Positions 37,924 to 50,800 of a DNA stretch of 64,000 bases are shown piece by piece. The notes beneath the pieces are model-generated. The model worked only from the letters and a program-made list of their open reading frames with translations. It searched no databases and was not told the DNA's origin. Source of the stretch: Paragonimus westermani (Eukaryota; Platyhelminthes; Trematoda; Plagiorchiida; Troglotrematidae). Positions within the stretch are counted from its first letter, which is position 1; every line of letters starts with the position of its first letter. The stretch is taken from assembly GCA_008508345.1 (NCBI GenBank), contig QNGE01002421.1:5177-69176 (forward strand), written 5' to 3'. The position numbers and the translations under genes were made by a program.

Positions 37924-38590
37924 GTGTACACCAACTGTCTGAGCCTTCTGAACAAACTACCAGAAATCAGACAGCTGGTCCACGACACTAGCCCTCACAT
38001 TCTTGCATTAACAGAAACCTGGCTTTCCGCGGATATCAGTGATTATGAACTGCATATCCCTAGCTACTCTTTATACCGGACAGACCCCTCCCGTGGACGC
38101 ATGGGAGGCTGCGCCGTTTTCCTAAGCCGGAAGCTCCCAGTGCCAGCTGTCTCAGGGGAATTTACCTTCCCAGAGAAATTCGAAACGTTCTGCATCAAAC
38201 TGCAACTTCGCAAACGTGACACGCTTCTTACCGGTGTTATGTACCGTTCGCCGTCATGCAGGGCATCCGACGACGAGGCCATCCTTGCTCCCCTAGACAG
38301 ACTCACGTCTGCCCAGCGTTTCTCCCACCTTCTTATTATGGGTGATTTCAACGCAACCAAACTCAACTGTATGGCGGCTTCTCATAAGGACTGTGCCTGC
38401 GGGTTCTCGAAACCCTTGGCATTGTCAATACACGAGAATGCCTGAACACAGCAAGTCGATCTACCTACAAGTCATCGTCTAGGGAAGGCACCATCCTTGC
38501 TCGATCTGATCATTACGAACGAGGCTTACCTGGTAGATAGGGTGATCATCAAACCACCGCTAGGACAGAGTGTCCATATGCTACTAACCT
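37924..38590 (+). pseudogene. CR1-like LINE endonuclease domain
   Basis: The 173-codon frame 37924-38445 carries CLSLLNKLPEIRQLVHDTSP, ALTETWLSADIS (catalytic Glu), GGCAVFLSRKLPV, TGVMYRSPSC and LLIMGDFNATKLN (GDFN motif). A frameshift then leads to 38497-38727 with LDLIITNEAYLVDRVIIKPP and GQSVHMLLTF. The family usually has SDH at that place; here the Asp is Val, which should abolish endonuclease activity. Confidence 0.85.
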
Positions 38591-38757
38591 TTGACTTCAT
38601 CTGTTACTGGCTCCAAAACGCTGTAACAGACACTTCATTCCGAAACTTCCAGAGGGCACAATCTGACGTAGTAAGGACGTTCTTAAGCAGACTCAGCCTC
38701 ACACCCGACTCAGTGAACTTGAACTAGCCCCCTTTAAAACTGCCATTCACGAAGCCG

Positions 38758-39614
38758 ATGAGGCATTGGTTCCTCGAAAACTATGGAAATTCTCCTCTCG
38801 TGCACCGCTTCCGCGGAACATACACCGCCTTCTTGAAGTACGTTCTCGTCTATTCTCTAGGCTCTCAGCGATTTCTCTGCGGTTTCCCGTCGGGGAAATC
38901 ACCTCAATCCCCCAAGTGGTTGTCGAGGTGTTCAGAGAGTACTACTCATCAGTCTACAACGTAGATCCGTCAAGCCGGCACCAACTTTCCCGCGGAGACA
39001 CTTTCAACACCTCCTCTTGACAGCTGACTTTTCTGTGTCCGACGGTCAGGACCTCTTGCTCAAGATCAAACCTTATAGCGTCATGGGACCACACAAGATC
39101 CATCTCCGGATCCTTAAAGAAGCGGTCCTCGGTTTGGCGGTGCATTTCTTTGATCCGCTTAAACAGACATTTCGGACGGGCACCCTTCCGGAGGCATGGA
39201 AAGAGGTCACTCTCCCACCTAAATATTCAAAACAGGCTATCGTCACTCTCCTGCGAGTTATCGGCCGATCAGTCTTACCAGCATCCCATGGGCCCAGCAT
39301 GGCTTTCACCCCGATCGACCATGCATAACCAATATTTTAAGCTTCGGAGAATCCGCAGCGATCGTATTCTTACACACTTTGTCTTTAGCACGGAACTCGT
39401 GCAACAATTATTCACCCCAGTAAGTGATAACAGTCGAAGAGGTCACGACAAGAAGCTTTATAAGCTTCGACCTCGGACCTTCCTAATACAACAGTTCTCT
39501 TATAGAGTTATCAACTACTGCAACGACCTACCACTACAGATTGTTAGCTGCTCTTCTAAGGACCGTCTCAAAATCTTACTGGATTCTCACTTAGCTAATA
39601 AACCGTCAGATTAG
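38758..39614 (+). pseudogene. CR1-like LINE reverse transcriptase remnant without palm
   Basis: Frames 38766-39020 (EITSIPQVVVEVFREYYSSV), 39017-39328 (LLLKIKPYSVMGPHKIHLRI, FRTGTLPEAWKEVTLPP) and 39150-39614 (NQYFKLRRIRSDRILTHF, YKLRPRTFLIQQFSYRVINY then CNDLPLQIVSCSSKDRLKIL) are sequential pieces of one RT protein. The fingers and the C-terminal end are present, and the catalytic palm is deleted at about 39310-39330. Confidence 0.8.
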
Positions 39615-39800
39615 TAATTTATCCTGTTCTGCCAGATTATTATTTCACTCTGTTGTTGGTACTTTCTGTGACCCCCAAGAGCGGTGCCACACCCTGTTTT
39701 CAATGACTGCCTTTCAAGTCAACAGAAAACCGTCGGACATCGAGACGAACAAACTGACAGGATCCGGGAAGTTTGGGCCTCACAGCCTCGAACCCGTGTA

Positions 39801-42599
39801 CGAATTGCTGAATCGCAAGACGTTTATCGTATGTGCCGTTGTGAGAAATAGGTAGTAGTAATCGCAAGTGCATTTAACTCAAACCCAGAACCTGTTTCTG
39901 CGCAGTATCAATAGCACAGGATGTAAGCCATCGAAATAGTAAGGTACTCCTTACTGTGTACAGCTCAGTCGTTCATGCAGAGGGTGCGAAATTGTTCGAA
40001 TTACGGGAAACTTCGAAGCAAGGCAGAAAATCAGGGTGCACTGCCGGATATGAATGAACGCAGACCAATTGAATTAATTTTGGCCTGTGTGCCGTACACT
40101 CTAGGCAAAGTTGTGTGGTCCAGAAGATTCCTTTGTCGCACAACAACACCAAGTCCGAAAACTGACAAGAAATCTGCACCAATAATTCTAATCGGAACAT
40201 CTGCAATGATGAATATCTAACGAAATTGTGGTCCCCAGCCTAGACCAGGTGTAACTGAGCGTGTGCCGTATGCTGTGAGTCGAATTCTATTAGCGGCTTG
40301 CATTGTAGGCAAATTAGCTGAGGAAATCTTTTCTGCTGGTTTTGGAGTGACACCCACTTCGGATTCGATATCAGCAAACCTTATAGCACCAGACTTATCC
40401 GATATAAAGAAAAAGTGAGAAGTTGGAATCGTCCCAGCGACAGCCGCCGCCTCTACTAATTAGACGGTGCGTTTACGGAAGGGGTACATTTGAATGAACA
40501 CGACTGATTGCACTTCCTTGACGGTGACCTAAGCTTTACTGATACTAAAAAATAATATATTCCTGCTTGATATATGAGAACTCTGACGACCGAATGAACA
40601 CATGCTGAGTGATGGCCGATTGTTAAGGGAAATCCGATTCACCATTTGATTCATCTGATTGCATCATCTGATTCATCATTCCGTGAACGCGTCATCCTGT
40701 AGCTGAGGTGAGATGGAATATATTGATGGGCTCTAGCTGGGAAGATGTGTTAACTTCCAAACTTTCATTGGCAGCGTCTGTTAGTTCCATATTAAAGACA
40801 GTGGACTTAAACGATGCCGGTATTTCACGAGGAGATAAAGGCAGATGTCTCAACCAGAACTGCCAGAAAAATGAATCGCCCGTTTTTCGGGCTCTAAGCA
40901 ACCGTTGTATATGTCGAAGTAATTGTGACGATTTAGGACCTCGTAGCTCAATAATGGAAAACAGCTGAGCTATTTCTTCTGGCTTCGACAATCCAGTTCT
41001 GTTTACTAAGGTTTCTTCTACACTATCATGCAAAATCTCCGAAGTTATTTCATGAGTGAAATCGTGAACATTATTCGCAATTTCAGCTGAGATCGGTTGA
41101 ACAACATATGCATGTACCATAGACTGGGATTTCACCCCGTGAGTCCTGAATATATAGCTTCGACTTATCCAGACTAGAAGTTGGGATTGGAAATACAAAA
41201 CCGGTGAATGGAATATGGATAGCAGCCACAATGAAATAATCGCCTAAGTCAACAAAACATTTGGACACCCCGAAAATAATAGTGCCCAAATGTGAGTGGA
41301 AGAAGCGACATCCGACTCACCAAATTGTAGGTGGAAAAACAACTAAACCACGATAAACCATCATACCAAATGGCGAGCAAATAAAAGACTGGAGTCACTG
41401 AAGGTGAACAATGTTCATGAAACCTCCAATAATTTGGAGAAATATTCTGAGTGTGCCAAACGTAGTTGGTGGTGCGGAGCATCGGAGCTGAAATCTAACC
41501 CAACAATGAAATGTTCTAGCTGTCTGCCAGTCACCGGCGTTGAAGGAATAACTGACATGTGTGCATAGCAGAGTTGTATTCAAAAGTGTCGTGTCCAATT
41601 TTTGTCAAGTCGAACAAAACTATGCAGTGCATTCCGGTATATCAGTTACGCGGGATTACCACAATGAAGTATAAAACGCTGAAGACAATATTCCACTCCG
41701 CCAGCATCTAAGGCAAGTATTGGTGCTCGGAAAAAGAAAGCAGTCAACACAAAACCAGCTTGAAAAACATTATGCAGAGGAGAACGCAATAAGCAAGCAA
41801 CGGAATGGTGCAAAATTTTTGAATTATGCAATGATCTCAGCGAACAGACAAAAACATTTAAGCTGCAATAACTTAAATCAAGTAATCTACGAGACTTCGG
41901 CAATTAACACCATACCAAAAAAACACATCAAGAATGCCAAACATAAATGACAACGTCCCCGGGCGTCTACATTCCCCGAATTTTCGATAAAGTGTGATAC
42001 ATTGCCTCGGCTTACCGAAACATACCACCAAACTCCTACAATCAAACGCTTCGAATAGATACCAGCCGACGAACCCAATTCTAACCTCCTCAGACGACTG
42101 GTTCACAGATAAATGAATTTATCCAAACAGAATAGACAACAATCCAGGGAACATTCCAGAGGTCAGCTCCACTATTTTTACCTACTCGACCTTTCATCCG
42201 CCATGCTTATTGGCAGCATGACCATAACTACTAATTTTGGTAACCGTCCTTTGAACCCCGATTTCAGAATATTTGTAACTCCCCGTGGATGCCATCGCAT
42301 TTTTTTAAACCCCGTTAAGCACTTTTTCGGGAAAAACAGTTTTACACTCGGCTTTGGAACAATAAGTGGCGTCAGTCGCGTAAATTCTCAGCGCCGAGGC
42401 TCCCGTACGTTTTAATAACTCGAGATGGAAAACTTGAATTCCCTGAAGCGCACTTCTATTCTCTGGGGATTCAACGTATTTCCCTGGGCGTTTCTAAAAC
42501 TGTAATACCAAATCAGTACGTACTTCAAGCTAATGACTGGTTAGTTCTTGCGAAAATTCCCAGTGTAGTCGTGAGAAATAATGTGTGGCGAACAAGCTC
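39801..42599. other. Stretch around the 40.7-kb candidate exon
   Basis: Outside 40692-41145 the open frames (for example 41646-41903, 41873-42106, 42113-42415) overlap on both strands without recognisable motifs. Upstream exons of the candidate gene are expected here but were not resolved. Confidence 0.4.
40692..41145 (-). CDS. Candidate terminal exon of an unidentified protein
   Basis: A minus-strand open frame of about 150 codons ending in a stop, with a plausible acceptor (ATATATTCAG) at 41146. The deduced protein starts near GVKSQSMVHAYVVQPI, has an acidic amphipathic helix (EIANNVHDFTHEITSEIL), a basic stretch (LLRHIQRLLRARK) and an aromatic segment (SFFWQFWLRHLPLSP), then a Ser/Asn-rich tail. 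Composition resembles a real protein, and the frame overlaps no recognised transposon. I do not recognise the family. It lies about 3.6 kb downstream of the GTF3C3 stop in the same direction, so its upstream exons should lie between 41.1 and about 44.7 kb, where the Penelope-like element sits. An alternative is a chance ORF. Confidence 0.4.
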
Positions 42600-42625
42600 G
42601 TTTTCAGTGATTTATCATCAGGCTA
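42600..42625 (-). ncRNA. Possible degenerate hammerhead-ribozyme core of the Penelope-like element
   Basis: About 115 bp after the ORF stop, the minus strand reads CCTGATGATAAATCACTGAA then AACGAGC. CTGATGA and GAAA are the two invariant hammerhead strands, and Penelope-like elements are known to carry small hammerhead motifs in their terminal repeats. The intervening stem II does not pair properly here (UAAAUCACU), so this would be a dead copy. The match could also be chance. Confidence 0.25.
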
Positions 42626-42739
42626 AATATATCACATTTATATCACACATTTCACGGGAGAATCGTTGGTGGAGTAAACGGGGGACGTGTGGTTAATGAG
42701 GTGAATCAGTTCAATGTCACACTGCAATCAAGTATCCAC

Positions 42740-43741
42740 TTAAACAATGGGTCTTGACAGACCAACAAGGGGGGTTGGCCAGGGTAGATCCAGAGCCTGA
42801 ACAAAACGTTTCTGGGCGCACAGGGGTGGGTTATACATACGGATCCCAATAGCCTCTGCTATAGACAGAATCCTACTCCTCATCACTCTCAACCGGATGG
42901 CCTTAACTCGGTAGATTGGACGATATGCGTCCTTTACTTTGACAGTGTGATTTGAATCCACCGGGTGTGATAGTACGGCGCTGCAGACGGACTTCGTTGT
43001 ACCACTGTTGAGCCAAGCTGGATGGTGTTTTCGGATCCGTTCCGATAAGTGTCTAGTCGTGCGGCCAACATAACTGGTTCCACAGGAACAAGTAAATGAA
43101 TATACACAAAACGAGGCTGCAGAAATAGGCCCTTTATCTTTTAGGCGTGGGCACAAAACCGAATTGGACGTTAAGTGGACTCGTAATTTAGCGGCGTAAA
43201 ATGTTCTGTTGACTGCGCTTGTGAGCTTACGTGTAACAGTTTCGGCTAAAGTATCGTCCTTGAATGGTAATCCGATACGCACTGTTTTCTTTTCTACAAG
43301 GCACAGCTGGTCTCTTACACTCCGCTGTTGCATGACCCTATCTACGAACCTTTCCGGGTAGCCATTCTGTATGAATGCTAATTCTCGCGCAATTGTGTCC
43401 TCTGCGCAAATCCTTAAAGATCTTCCCGTCAAACAGTTGATCAGATTTCTTTTTGAATCAAGTGGTGCGAAACCATTGAAATGAATATACTGACCATTCC
43501 CAGTATCCTGAATTGAGCCATCAGCTCGGCGACGTAAATGTATATCCAAAAATCCTAGTTGGTCATTCATTTCGGTCTCCAACGAAAATTGTAAATTCTG
43601 GTGTGCCGAGTTCAATGTGGTCAAGATGGCAGTTGGGTCTACGTCATTATCGAGTACGCAAAGGATGCCGTCAACATACCTCTTATAAAAATTGCATTGG
43701 CGAATCGTTGAACTTAACTGTTCATTTTCTAATTTCGCCAT
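42740..43741 (-). pseudogene. Penelope-like RT thumb region and GIY-YIG endonuclease, 333 codons
   Basis: The RT active-site box reads YKRYVDGIL (residues 19-27), where the family has YVDD, so the second catalytic Asp is Gly. LGFLDIHLRRR (about 62-72) and the conserved SKRNLINCLTGRSLRIC block (about 96-112) follow. The GIY-YIG-type domain begins near residue 213: VYSFTCSCGTSYVGRTTRHL, then SERIRKHHPAWL, with the likely catalytic Glu in SIAEAIGI (about 296). The frame runs to a natural stop. The frame open at the start continues RT sequence upstream, so the ATG is internal. Confidence 0.88.
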
Positions 43742-44744
43742 GAAAATATCCGCAAACAGTGGTGTCAGCGGCGATCCTATTGCGACACCATCCTTTTGTC
43801 GATAAATTCCTTCATTGAACTTAAACTGTACTTTGTAAGTGCACAGATAAAGTAAAGTGTTTGAGTTCGACCGACGGTATCTGAATATCTATGTCGCTGC
43901 TCTCAATATAATCACACAGGTAATCTATCGTCTCCTTTGATGGGACGTTGGTAAACAAGGATGTGAAGTCGAGAGAAAGCAGTGATTGCCCTGTTAGATT
44001 GGCATCCTTAATCGCATTTACGAGATCATGAATTGCGTGAGCTGTGTGTTGAAAGTTTCCGCCTGACGGGATCTAGTATTTGTGCTAATCACATAGCTAG
44101 AGGGTGATATGGAGAGTTCCACATGTCCAAAATTGGTCGGGATACTACCACCAACACTGTTCAGAACGGTCAGATGAAAATCTCACCTAATCACTGCTAA
44201 AACAATGACGAAAGATCGCCGCTTACAGAACCAAAACGAACAAAACAGCCACGGACCTTCCACGCCTAACCGGAACATTCATGGATTGGAAAATGTCATG
44301 TTCGACACAAACAAAATGAATCAAACGAATAGGCAATAAACATGTGAAAGGGAGGCGAAAGAGAGCTAATATGCGACGCTCACAGCCTCCGTATTCAGCA
44401 TTAGTACATCTCGGTCAAAACAGACTGACTGGAACCAGCCATATGTATTAATTCTCGCCGGACAGCTCAGAAACAAGTGAAATCCTTCAAGTTTCAAATT
44501 ATTTCTGATACGAACAAGATGAATTTCTTATTTTCGTATACACAAGCCTCTTCGACTACGTGCTAAATCATTTTTGCTTCTGCTCTATTCACTCTTAGCT
44601 AAGAAGTTCACGAGGTCTTCAATTCGGGTGCAAGGAGGTAGCAATTTCAAATCAACACACACAAAAGTGATAACACAGTTATTTCGGTGTGAGCGAAATA
44701 ATTTTTTTTTTTACAAAATGTGTACAGGTGTGCAGCAGCGTAGC

Positions 44745-44852
44745 TCAGAACACAAGATAAGTTTGCATCATATGATGTGCCATCGCGAAATTTCCTTGGG
44801 CACGATATATTAATGCCAAATTGAACGCAGCTTCTTGACGTAGGTCAGTCAA
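44745..44852 (-). CDS. GTF3C3: GTF3C3 terminal exon with stop
   Basis: Thirty-five codons plus stop after a long pyrimidine tract and CAG acceptor. It encodes LTDLRQEAAFNLALIYRAQG then NFAMAHHMMQTYLVF, the conserved end of the protein (human DLRRDIAYNLSLIYQSSG...LLYTYCSI). No perfect AATAAA was noticed within about 150 bp downstream on this strand. Confidence 0.95.
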   Translation of the reverse strand: MTDLRQEAAFNLALIYRAQGNFAMAHHMMQTYLVF

Positions 44853-47800
44853 CTGAAGGAAAGAGAGAGAAAGAGTGTGTGTGTGCCATGATTGAGTACA
44901 CCGAATTAATATCGATAATGATAATAATCCTGTGGAACATTGGACGAGAAACAAACCAACGGAAGCAGATATCTGGTGGCGAACAATTAAGTTAAAAAAC
45001 CAGAAAAATAAACTTGTTTCCCAAATCACGTAACTTTCCACATTACTGTCGTGCAAAATGATTGCTTCCTTTTCATTTTAAACAAAATATAAATGTTTAT
45101 TAACTGCATGATATAGTATTAGGTTTAGCAAACAACTCACTGGAGACATGATGACTTTGGAGTTATACAGAGGTAGTGACTGTGTGGGGTATTCTACACG
45201 TGCAGGACTACACTGCAATTGTGATGGAAACCAACCTTTCAGATTTAGCACCAAAAGCTACCACGTGGAAAACCTGACCGCATGCGATCTGGAAACAGTC
45301 AGATTGGTCAAAAGTAGACAGCAGAAATATTGAGGCAGCCAGAGTTATGGCCCGTAACTGTGTGATAGTTCACTTTGACAAAATTTCATACTGAGCTACA
45401 TCAGAGTGATTAGTCAAGTCTCGGAAACGTCCATAAGGTTGCCAGATAGGGAGAAGCAGAGTGCACAATTACTTCCGTAAAAAAGATTGCGTTCTATTGC
45501 CATCACAAGTAACGCTCCTCATTTTGACTGAGGCAAATCGACGATCAAACCTCCCGTCAACAACAACAAGCAGTAACACGACACACTATTTGCAGTATTA
45601 ACAACGGAAACAAACACGTACGCTCAGATACCTACCACGAACCGTGCAACAACGGAGGGTAGATAACAATTAGTGCTGACGAACTGCAACCGTAAACCTG
45701 ATCACACAGTATTTCAACAACCGACGAGGTATTCAAGACCAAGGCGAAATTGCGTTGGACAAGTCTACGCCAACGATAGAAAATTATCTCACGTCAGGGC
45801 TGAGGTTGGAAAGGCATATTGACTAACTAACAGTTCGCTTACGCAAGACCAAGGAACTATGGAGATTGTATGGACAAGAGCGAAACACACTTTTACATGC
45901 TTGACGATGGCTTTTGTCCTAAATACCCCCTAACGGACACCATTCTGTTTACGTTGCTGATAAGACCGATGTACAATGTGATCAAGCTACTTCTTCCAGA
46001 GCAATCCAAACAGGGACGACACCAAATGGTTTTAAAGCGAGTGTCCTGAGAATGCGACTAAATTGCACCCTTCAGGCCGAAATCAACGTAGCAACTAACA
46101 ACTTGAGATGGATATGTGCGTCCGGATCGATGAGGAATGTGAACGGTTATCACACCACTGGCAGTAGTTTCGCGACAAGGCTTACAATGCAGTTGTACAG
46201 AAAAAGGACGATTTGGTCGTTTGGTCGCTCACAAAATTTATTCAATATGTTGAATGTATAACATTGTCAGACAGCTTGTAAGTACTGTACAATGATTTAA
46301 ATCTCATTAAACTCGGATCCCAGTGAACAGATGCATGTGCGATTGTTTACACACGCAAAATAAAATTGTCAGGAGTAGCCAATAACGCACGGCCAGGGAG
46401 GCCCGAAGTTGAAATGTGGCTCCATTTGTCCATCAGCCACTCGAGTACGCATATGCACTCACATTTCGGTGTCCATTGTGGCGCCACCTTTAGTGAGGCG
46501 TAAGAGGATTCCTAAAGTTTCACACTGTAAGAACGTCGAAAGTAAACGATGCGAACTCACTCCCCTTTGACTAGTTTCGTTATTCACTCAGGAAAAGTTA
46601 TTCAACACATCGCAGCGAAGAGTGAGTGTACCCAGGCGGAAGCAAACGGAGAAATATGTACGCACGTTGCCTGGTACGCTCTGGCGAAGCGATGCTCTTG
46701 TCCGTGTTCCGCGCGCCAGTGCTGATAACGGCACACACTGTCGAGTAATCGGATCTGATGCTGATGCGTCCTAGGTCATTACGCATCCATTCTTATACGC
46801 AATAGGACAACGGGTCATGTTGCATATCCGATCTCACTTCGTAGAGGACAAGTACTTCGACCGAAAATACCCTGCCACTCATCCCCATTCAAGAAACAAC
46901 AGTGAAGTAGATAAATCTCACCTTCCGAAAGAACAACTGAAAGTCATTCTGACGATATTTGTTTCAATGTTGGGGTGTGAAAAAATGCGTTCGGAGTCTC
47001 CCGGACATACCAATGAATGGAGGAACGGTCGGGCAGGATGCGTAAACGATGTGAAATACAGTAGTAATAGAGACTGTTACACATAATTACAACAGATTTT
47101 CATCATAAAGCATTTGGAACCATGCGACATGCACCAGCTTATCAACGATCGGGATACTATCGGATTATCGAAACCTAAATGGCCATATTCAAAATAACCC
47201 GAGTTCCAGCCTACTTGGAATGAGTCGTACTCAGCACGGGTACCCACAGTGTGCAATTCGAATTCAATAAAGAAACAGGTCGACATACATAAGGTGAGGT
47301 TTCTCCGGAGTTCATTACTAGAAGACATCCGCGGAAAAACCCATACAGCAAACAGGAAGCCATATTGCTGACACACTTATACCGACGTTAGGATGATGAC
47401 AGTTTTACCATAACAAACGCTAAAGGTTACCTACCTGTTGTTGCTTCAACCAGAAGTAACCAACCAATGCGTTTACCATTAAATCAGAGTCAGACTTTCA
47501 CGATACGGACATCGAAAGGAAACTACTGTGTTTGCTTTATAGCGAAGCAATATGAAGCTAACACCGTACAGCACGCAAACGTTTAACGTGGACGACTGTT
47601 GAGGAAAAATCACAAAGAAACGTCTGATTGAAACGAAAAATTGAGGGGTTGTTCCACCGACAGCTCGAAAAATACTATGGAGGTGATTTTCTACTTTTAG
47701 TTTCCATCACGCGATAGTTCTGTGGCAAACGAACAAACAACGTGAGTAAGAAAACCAAACTCACCGACTTCTCCAATTCCGTTTCACCCACCGGCTCCAT

Positions 47801-50800
47801 GGTAAGCACCTTTTCGTAATAGTGTACAGCGATGTGTCCAAGCACTTCATAGAGCAAAAGTAAGAAGGAACAAGCGTTAAACGGCCTCGCGAAAATTTAT
47901 TAGAAGGTTAGATTATACACGGCTAAGTCAAGTCCGACCACGTACACAGCCATCGCCCCGAGTAGTCTTGCACCAATATCCTCGGGCTACTGAACGCCAG
48001 TCATGACCGCCTGCATTTGATCACAGTTCTCGTGGATAGAAAAGAAGAGCGAGATTTGGTGATGTGCCCAAGTTAACGTGTTTACGGAGTGGGCGTAATG
48101 ACAAAAGCCCCGACGAACGCACACTAAATATGGACGACTAGACGTTTATCCACAATTCCTTGAGTAATGCGCAGGTTATGCCATCGTCTCAAGAAAACAC
48201 ACTGTAACTGTCTTCTTAAATCCAATCTATAACCTCACACTTCAACCTTCTCAGTCACGTTGTAATTATTGACCTTAGGTGAACCACTAGAAAGTACTGT
48301 CGATCGCTGTGCACCAAATACCGCACACATTCGAGCGTACCTACCCCAATCTGACAGACAACTCAGGTGTTCACACTTTGCAGTGTTGTAACACTACGAA
48401 CTTACTGCTGCGTTTAGCGAGAAAACTGTCAGTAAAGTGAGTACCTCGTAGTACGTAGTGATATCTGTAGAATATTTTGAAGTCTTCAGTCTCAAAGATA
48501 ATCAGCGAACATACTCAAGCAGATAGATCCTACAAAATGAAACATCACCTGACAAACGAAAAAACAATCCGGACTCAACATTTTATCGTCTGTCGACGTT
48601 GTGCAGTCAAGAGTACTACTTTAACGTCACCGAACACAAACTAACTATGATATTTTCATGCACAATAATCCACAAGATAGACCTGCTTGTTAACTTAGAG
48701 AGGCTTCGTACCGTATCAGCGTATTTTGTGATGGAAAAAATAATGCTATGAAGGCTAGCCGAAAAACATGTAGCTGGGCTGAATCGAAAGCGTGCCGTAC
48801 AAAATCTCACACGATTGCACATACATGTCATGTGAAGCTTACAATGATTAGCTATTTTTCAATTTACACATACAGCGGTCTCCAGCAGAACAGATTTCAA
48901 TTGAGGAGCAACCGAAGTGGTGAGTCACAATTTCTTCAAAAGTGATAATTCCACATCACAAAGTCAATACATATATGAACAAAAAACTACCTATGATGTA
49001 TAATTTTTTAAACTGCGAACAAACACGTTTGAGCTTTTTCTGAGACGCCAGCTACATATCGTAAGAGACTATTTTTGGGTCCAGAAGCGGACGGTATTGA
49101 ACTTAGCACTATCGTGGTAGTGCAAAGTACTGGAGTGGAGCATAAATAATTTCATTTACAATCTCTTACTACTTCATTGTCGAATTCCAGTTGTCTTCCA
49201 CATTTTCCTACTGTGTTCATATTACCATTGTCTTTAGTTTGCTCGCGTGAATCGGGTACGATTCTGTTCTCAGCTGGTAGAACACTTGTCATGGTTGGGT
49301 ATGCCGTTTCTGTCATTGTTCCGAATTCAATCGATGCCGTGATTTTTCACAGTCGAATCTCCTCTCAATTAAGTAATCTCCCAAACTGGTTATTGGTAAT
49401 ATGCATTCCGTTCATTTTATTTGCCGGTCGATTATTGCACATATGACATGAATCATTTGCTCATCTGCCTAATGACAATCCGCATCACCTCTTTAACTAT
49501 TTTATTCGCTTATCTACGGAAGAAAATTCGATTATTTAGACATCAGCCCCACCAAAACCGAGTTGTGACTGCCAGCTGACAAAATCCATTATTTCACATG
49601 AACGCACCCAGTCTCTTATTCAACTGGTTATCATTTTGTGTACGTAATTGGTAAAAACGAACGAAATGTTGCTTGAGCATACACAATATACAACAATTTT
49701 GACCAAAATCCTCTACCTCTTACCAGTAAATGGAATAACAGTGGCAAAACGAAATTTCTGTACATACCTAGCAGCTGACCTTTGCTTAGTAGAATTATCG
49801 TTTCAGAATTTTTAGCAACAACCAGACAGCAAGGCTAATTTCTCCCGTATTATTGAACAGTAACGATACTTATGTTATTCCAAGAGGGTTGAAGTCAATA
49901 GACACATTGAGTATAAGTACCTGAGATAATAAACAATGGATGTGTTACACAAATCTGCTTACATTTCCCAGTTTAAGTAGACCCGTCACTCGTACAGCTA
50001 ATGCCATGAAGTAATGGATTCTCCCGTAGCTATTTAAACCATGACGAATCCAGTTTTGACGCGGAACTCGGAGGCGAGAATATCAGCTTAAGGTTGCCCA
50101 GCCATGTGAGTCTGACAGTTACGGAGGGACAGACAAATTTTGAGTGATCACTGTTAAGATGGTCGCCCAATGGAAAAATTGAATAAGTCACATCGATGTT
50201 TCCGCAAAACACTGTATCGCATGGTTGTAAACAGAGACACAGCCAGGGAGGAAGAAAGTAACATATGAGAAGATTAAACAGTGACTTACTCAATTGGTGA
50301 CAAGCTCGAGCAATATTGTAATACACCTCCTGACAATGACCACGAACTCGCCGGTATTCGCTCAGGAAACCTAAAGCCTGGAGCACACGAGAAAATTCCA
50401 TTAGAAAAGAAAAACAAAATAGAGCGATTTGTTTAGCCGTTCATCGTACAGTATGGAAAGATGAACAGGTGAATCAATTAATGAAATCTGAGGTGCAAAT
50501 TCACTGTTTGAAGTCGATGACACACATCACACTGTGCAAAACGCTAACCGACTTTGAGCAGACCTCAAAAGCAGGCGTACATATGCAGAAACAGTAAGGA
50601 TTACTGCTTGCCGAGTAAGCATTCTCCTGTACAAAGCATAATAAGCAAGGTGATAACCACATGTTCACCAGATTTGTAGTCCTCAGACATGTTTTGGCGT
50701 CAACATATGCCCGGGTTTGCAACCGCGTAAGCGAAATAGGCCCATTGGTCTTAGAACATAAACGCTTGCTGTAGATGAGCGTTAACAAACCTACACATAC

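Larger units (their letters stand above)
37640..39800 (+). mobile_element. CR1-like non-LTR retrotransposon, internally deleted
   Basis: In order: 5' segment shared with 35560-35850; AP-type endonuclease (37924-38590); linker and RT N-terminal region in several frames (38700-39310); C-terminal region (39330-39614); 3' UTR to about 39800. The RT palm with its catalytic Asp motif is missing: the frame ending near LLRVIGRSVLP/SMAFTPIDH (39310) is followed within 20 bp by the C-terminal block NQYFKLRRIRSD. The element therefore cannot reverse-transcribe itself. A second copy of its 5' half lies 1.8 kb upstream on the same strand. Confidence 0.85.
42600..44090 (-). mobile_element. Penelope-like retroelement (RT plus GIY-YIG endonuclease), 5'-truncated
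   Basis: Reading the minus strand from 44090: an RT segment AHAIHDLVNAIKDANLTGQS then LLSLDFTSLFTNVPSKETID; a frameshift near 43.85 kb; FKFNEGIYRQKDGVAIGSPL then TPLFADIF; and the long frame 43741-42740. Non-coding 3' sequence follows to about 42600. Order and motifs are those of Penelope-like elements, a eukaryotic retroelement class whose RT is fused to a GIY-YIG nuclease. It lies between the GTF3C3 3' end and the 40.7-kb exon, on the same strand as the genes. Confidence 0.88.

Noticed and set aside
49177..49446. Plus-strand hydrophobic ORF inside a GTF3C3 intron
   Set aside because: Antisense to a gene, no recognised motif, no support for exon borders.
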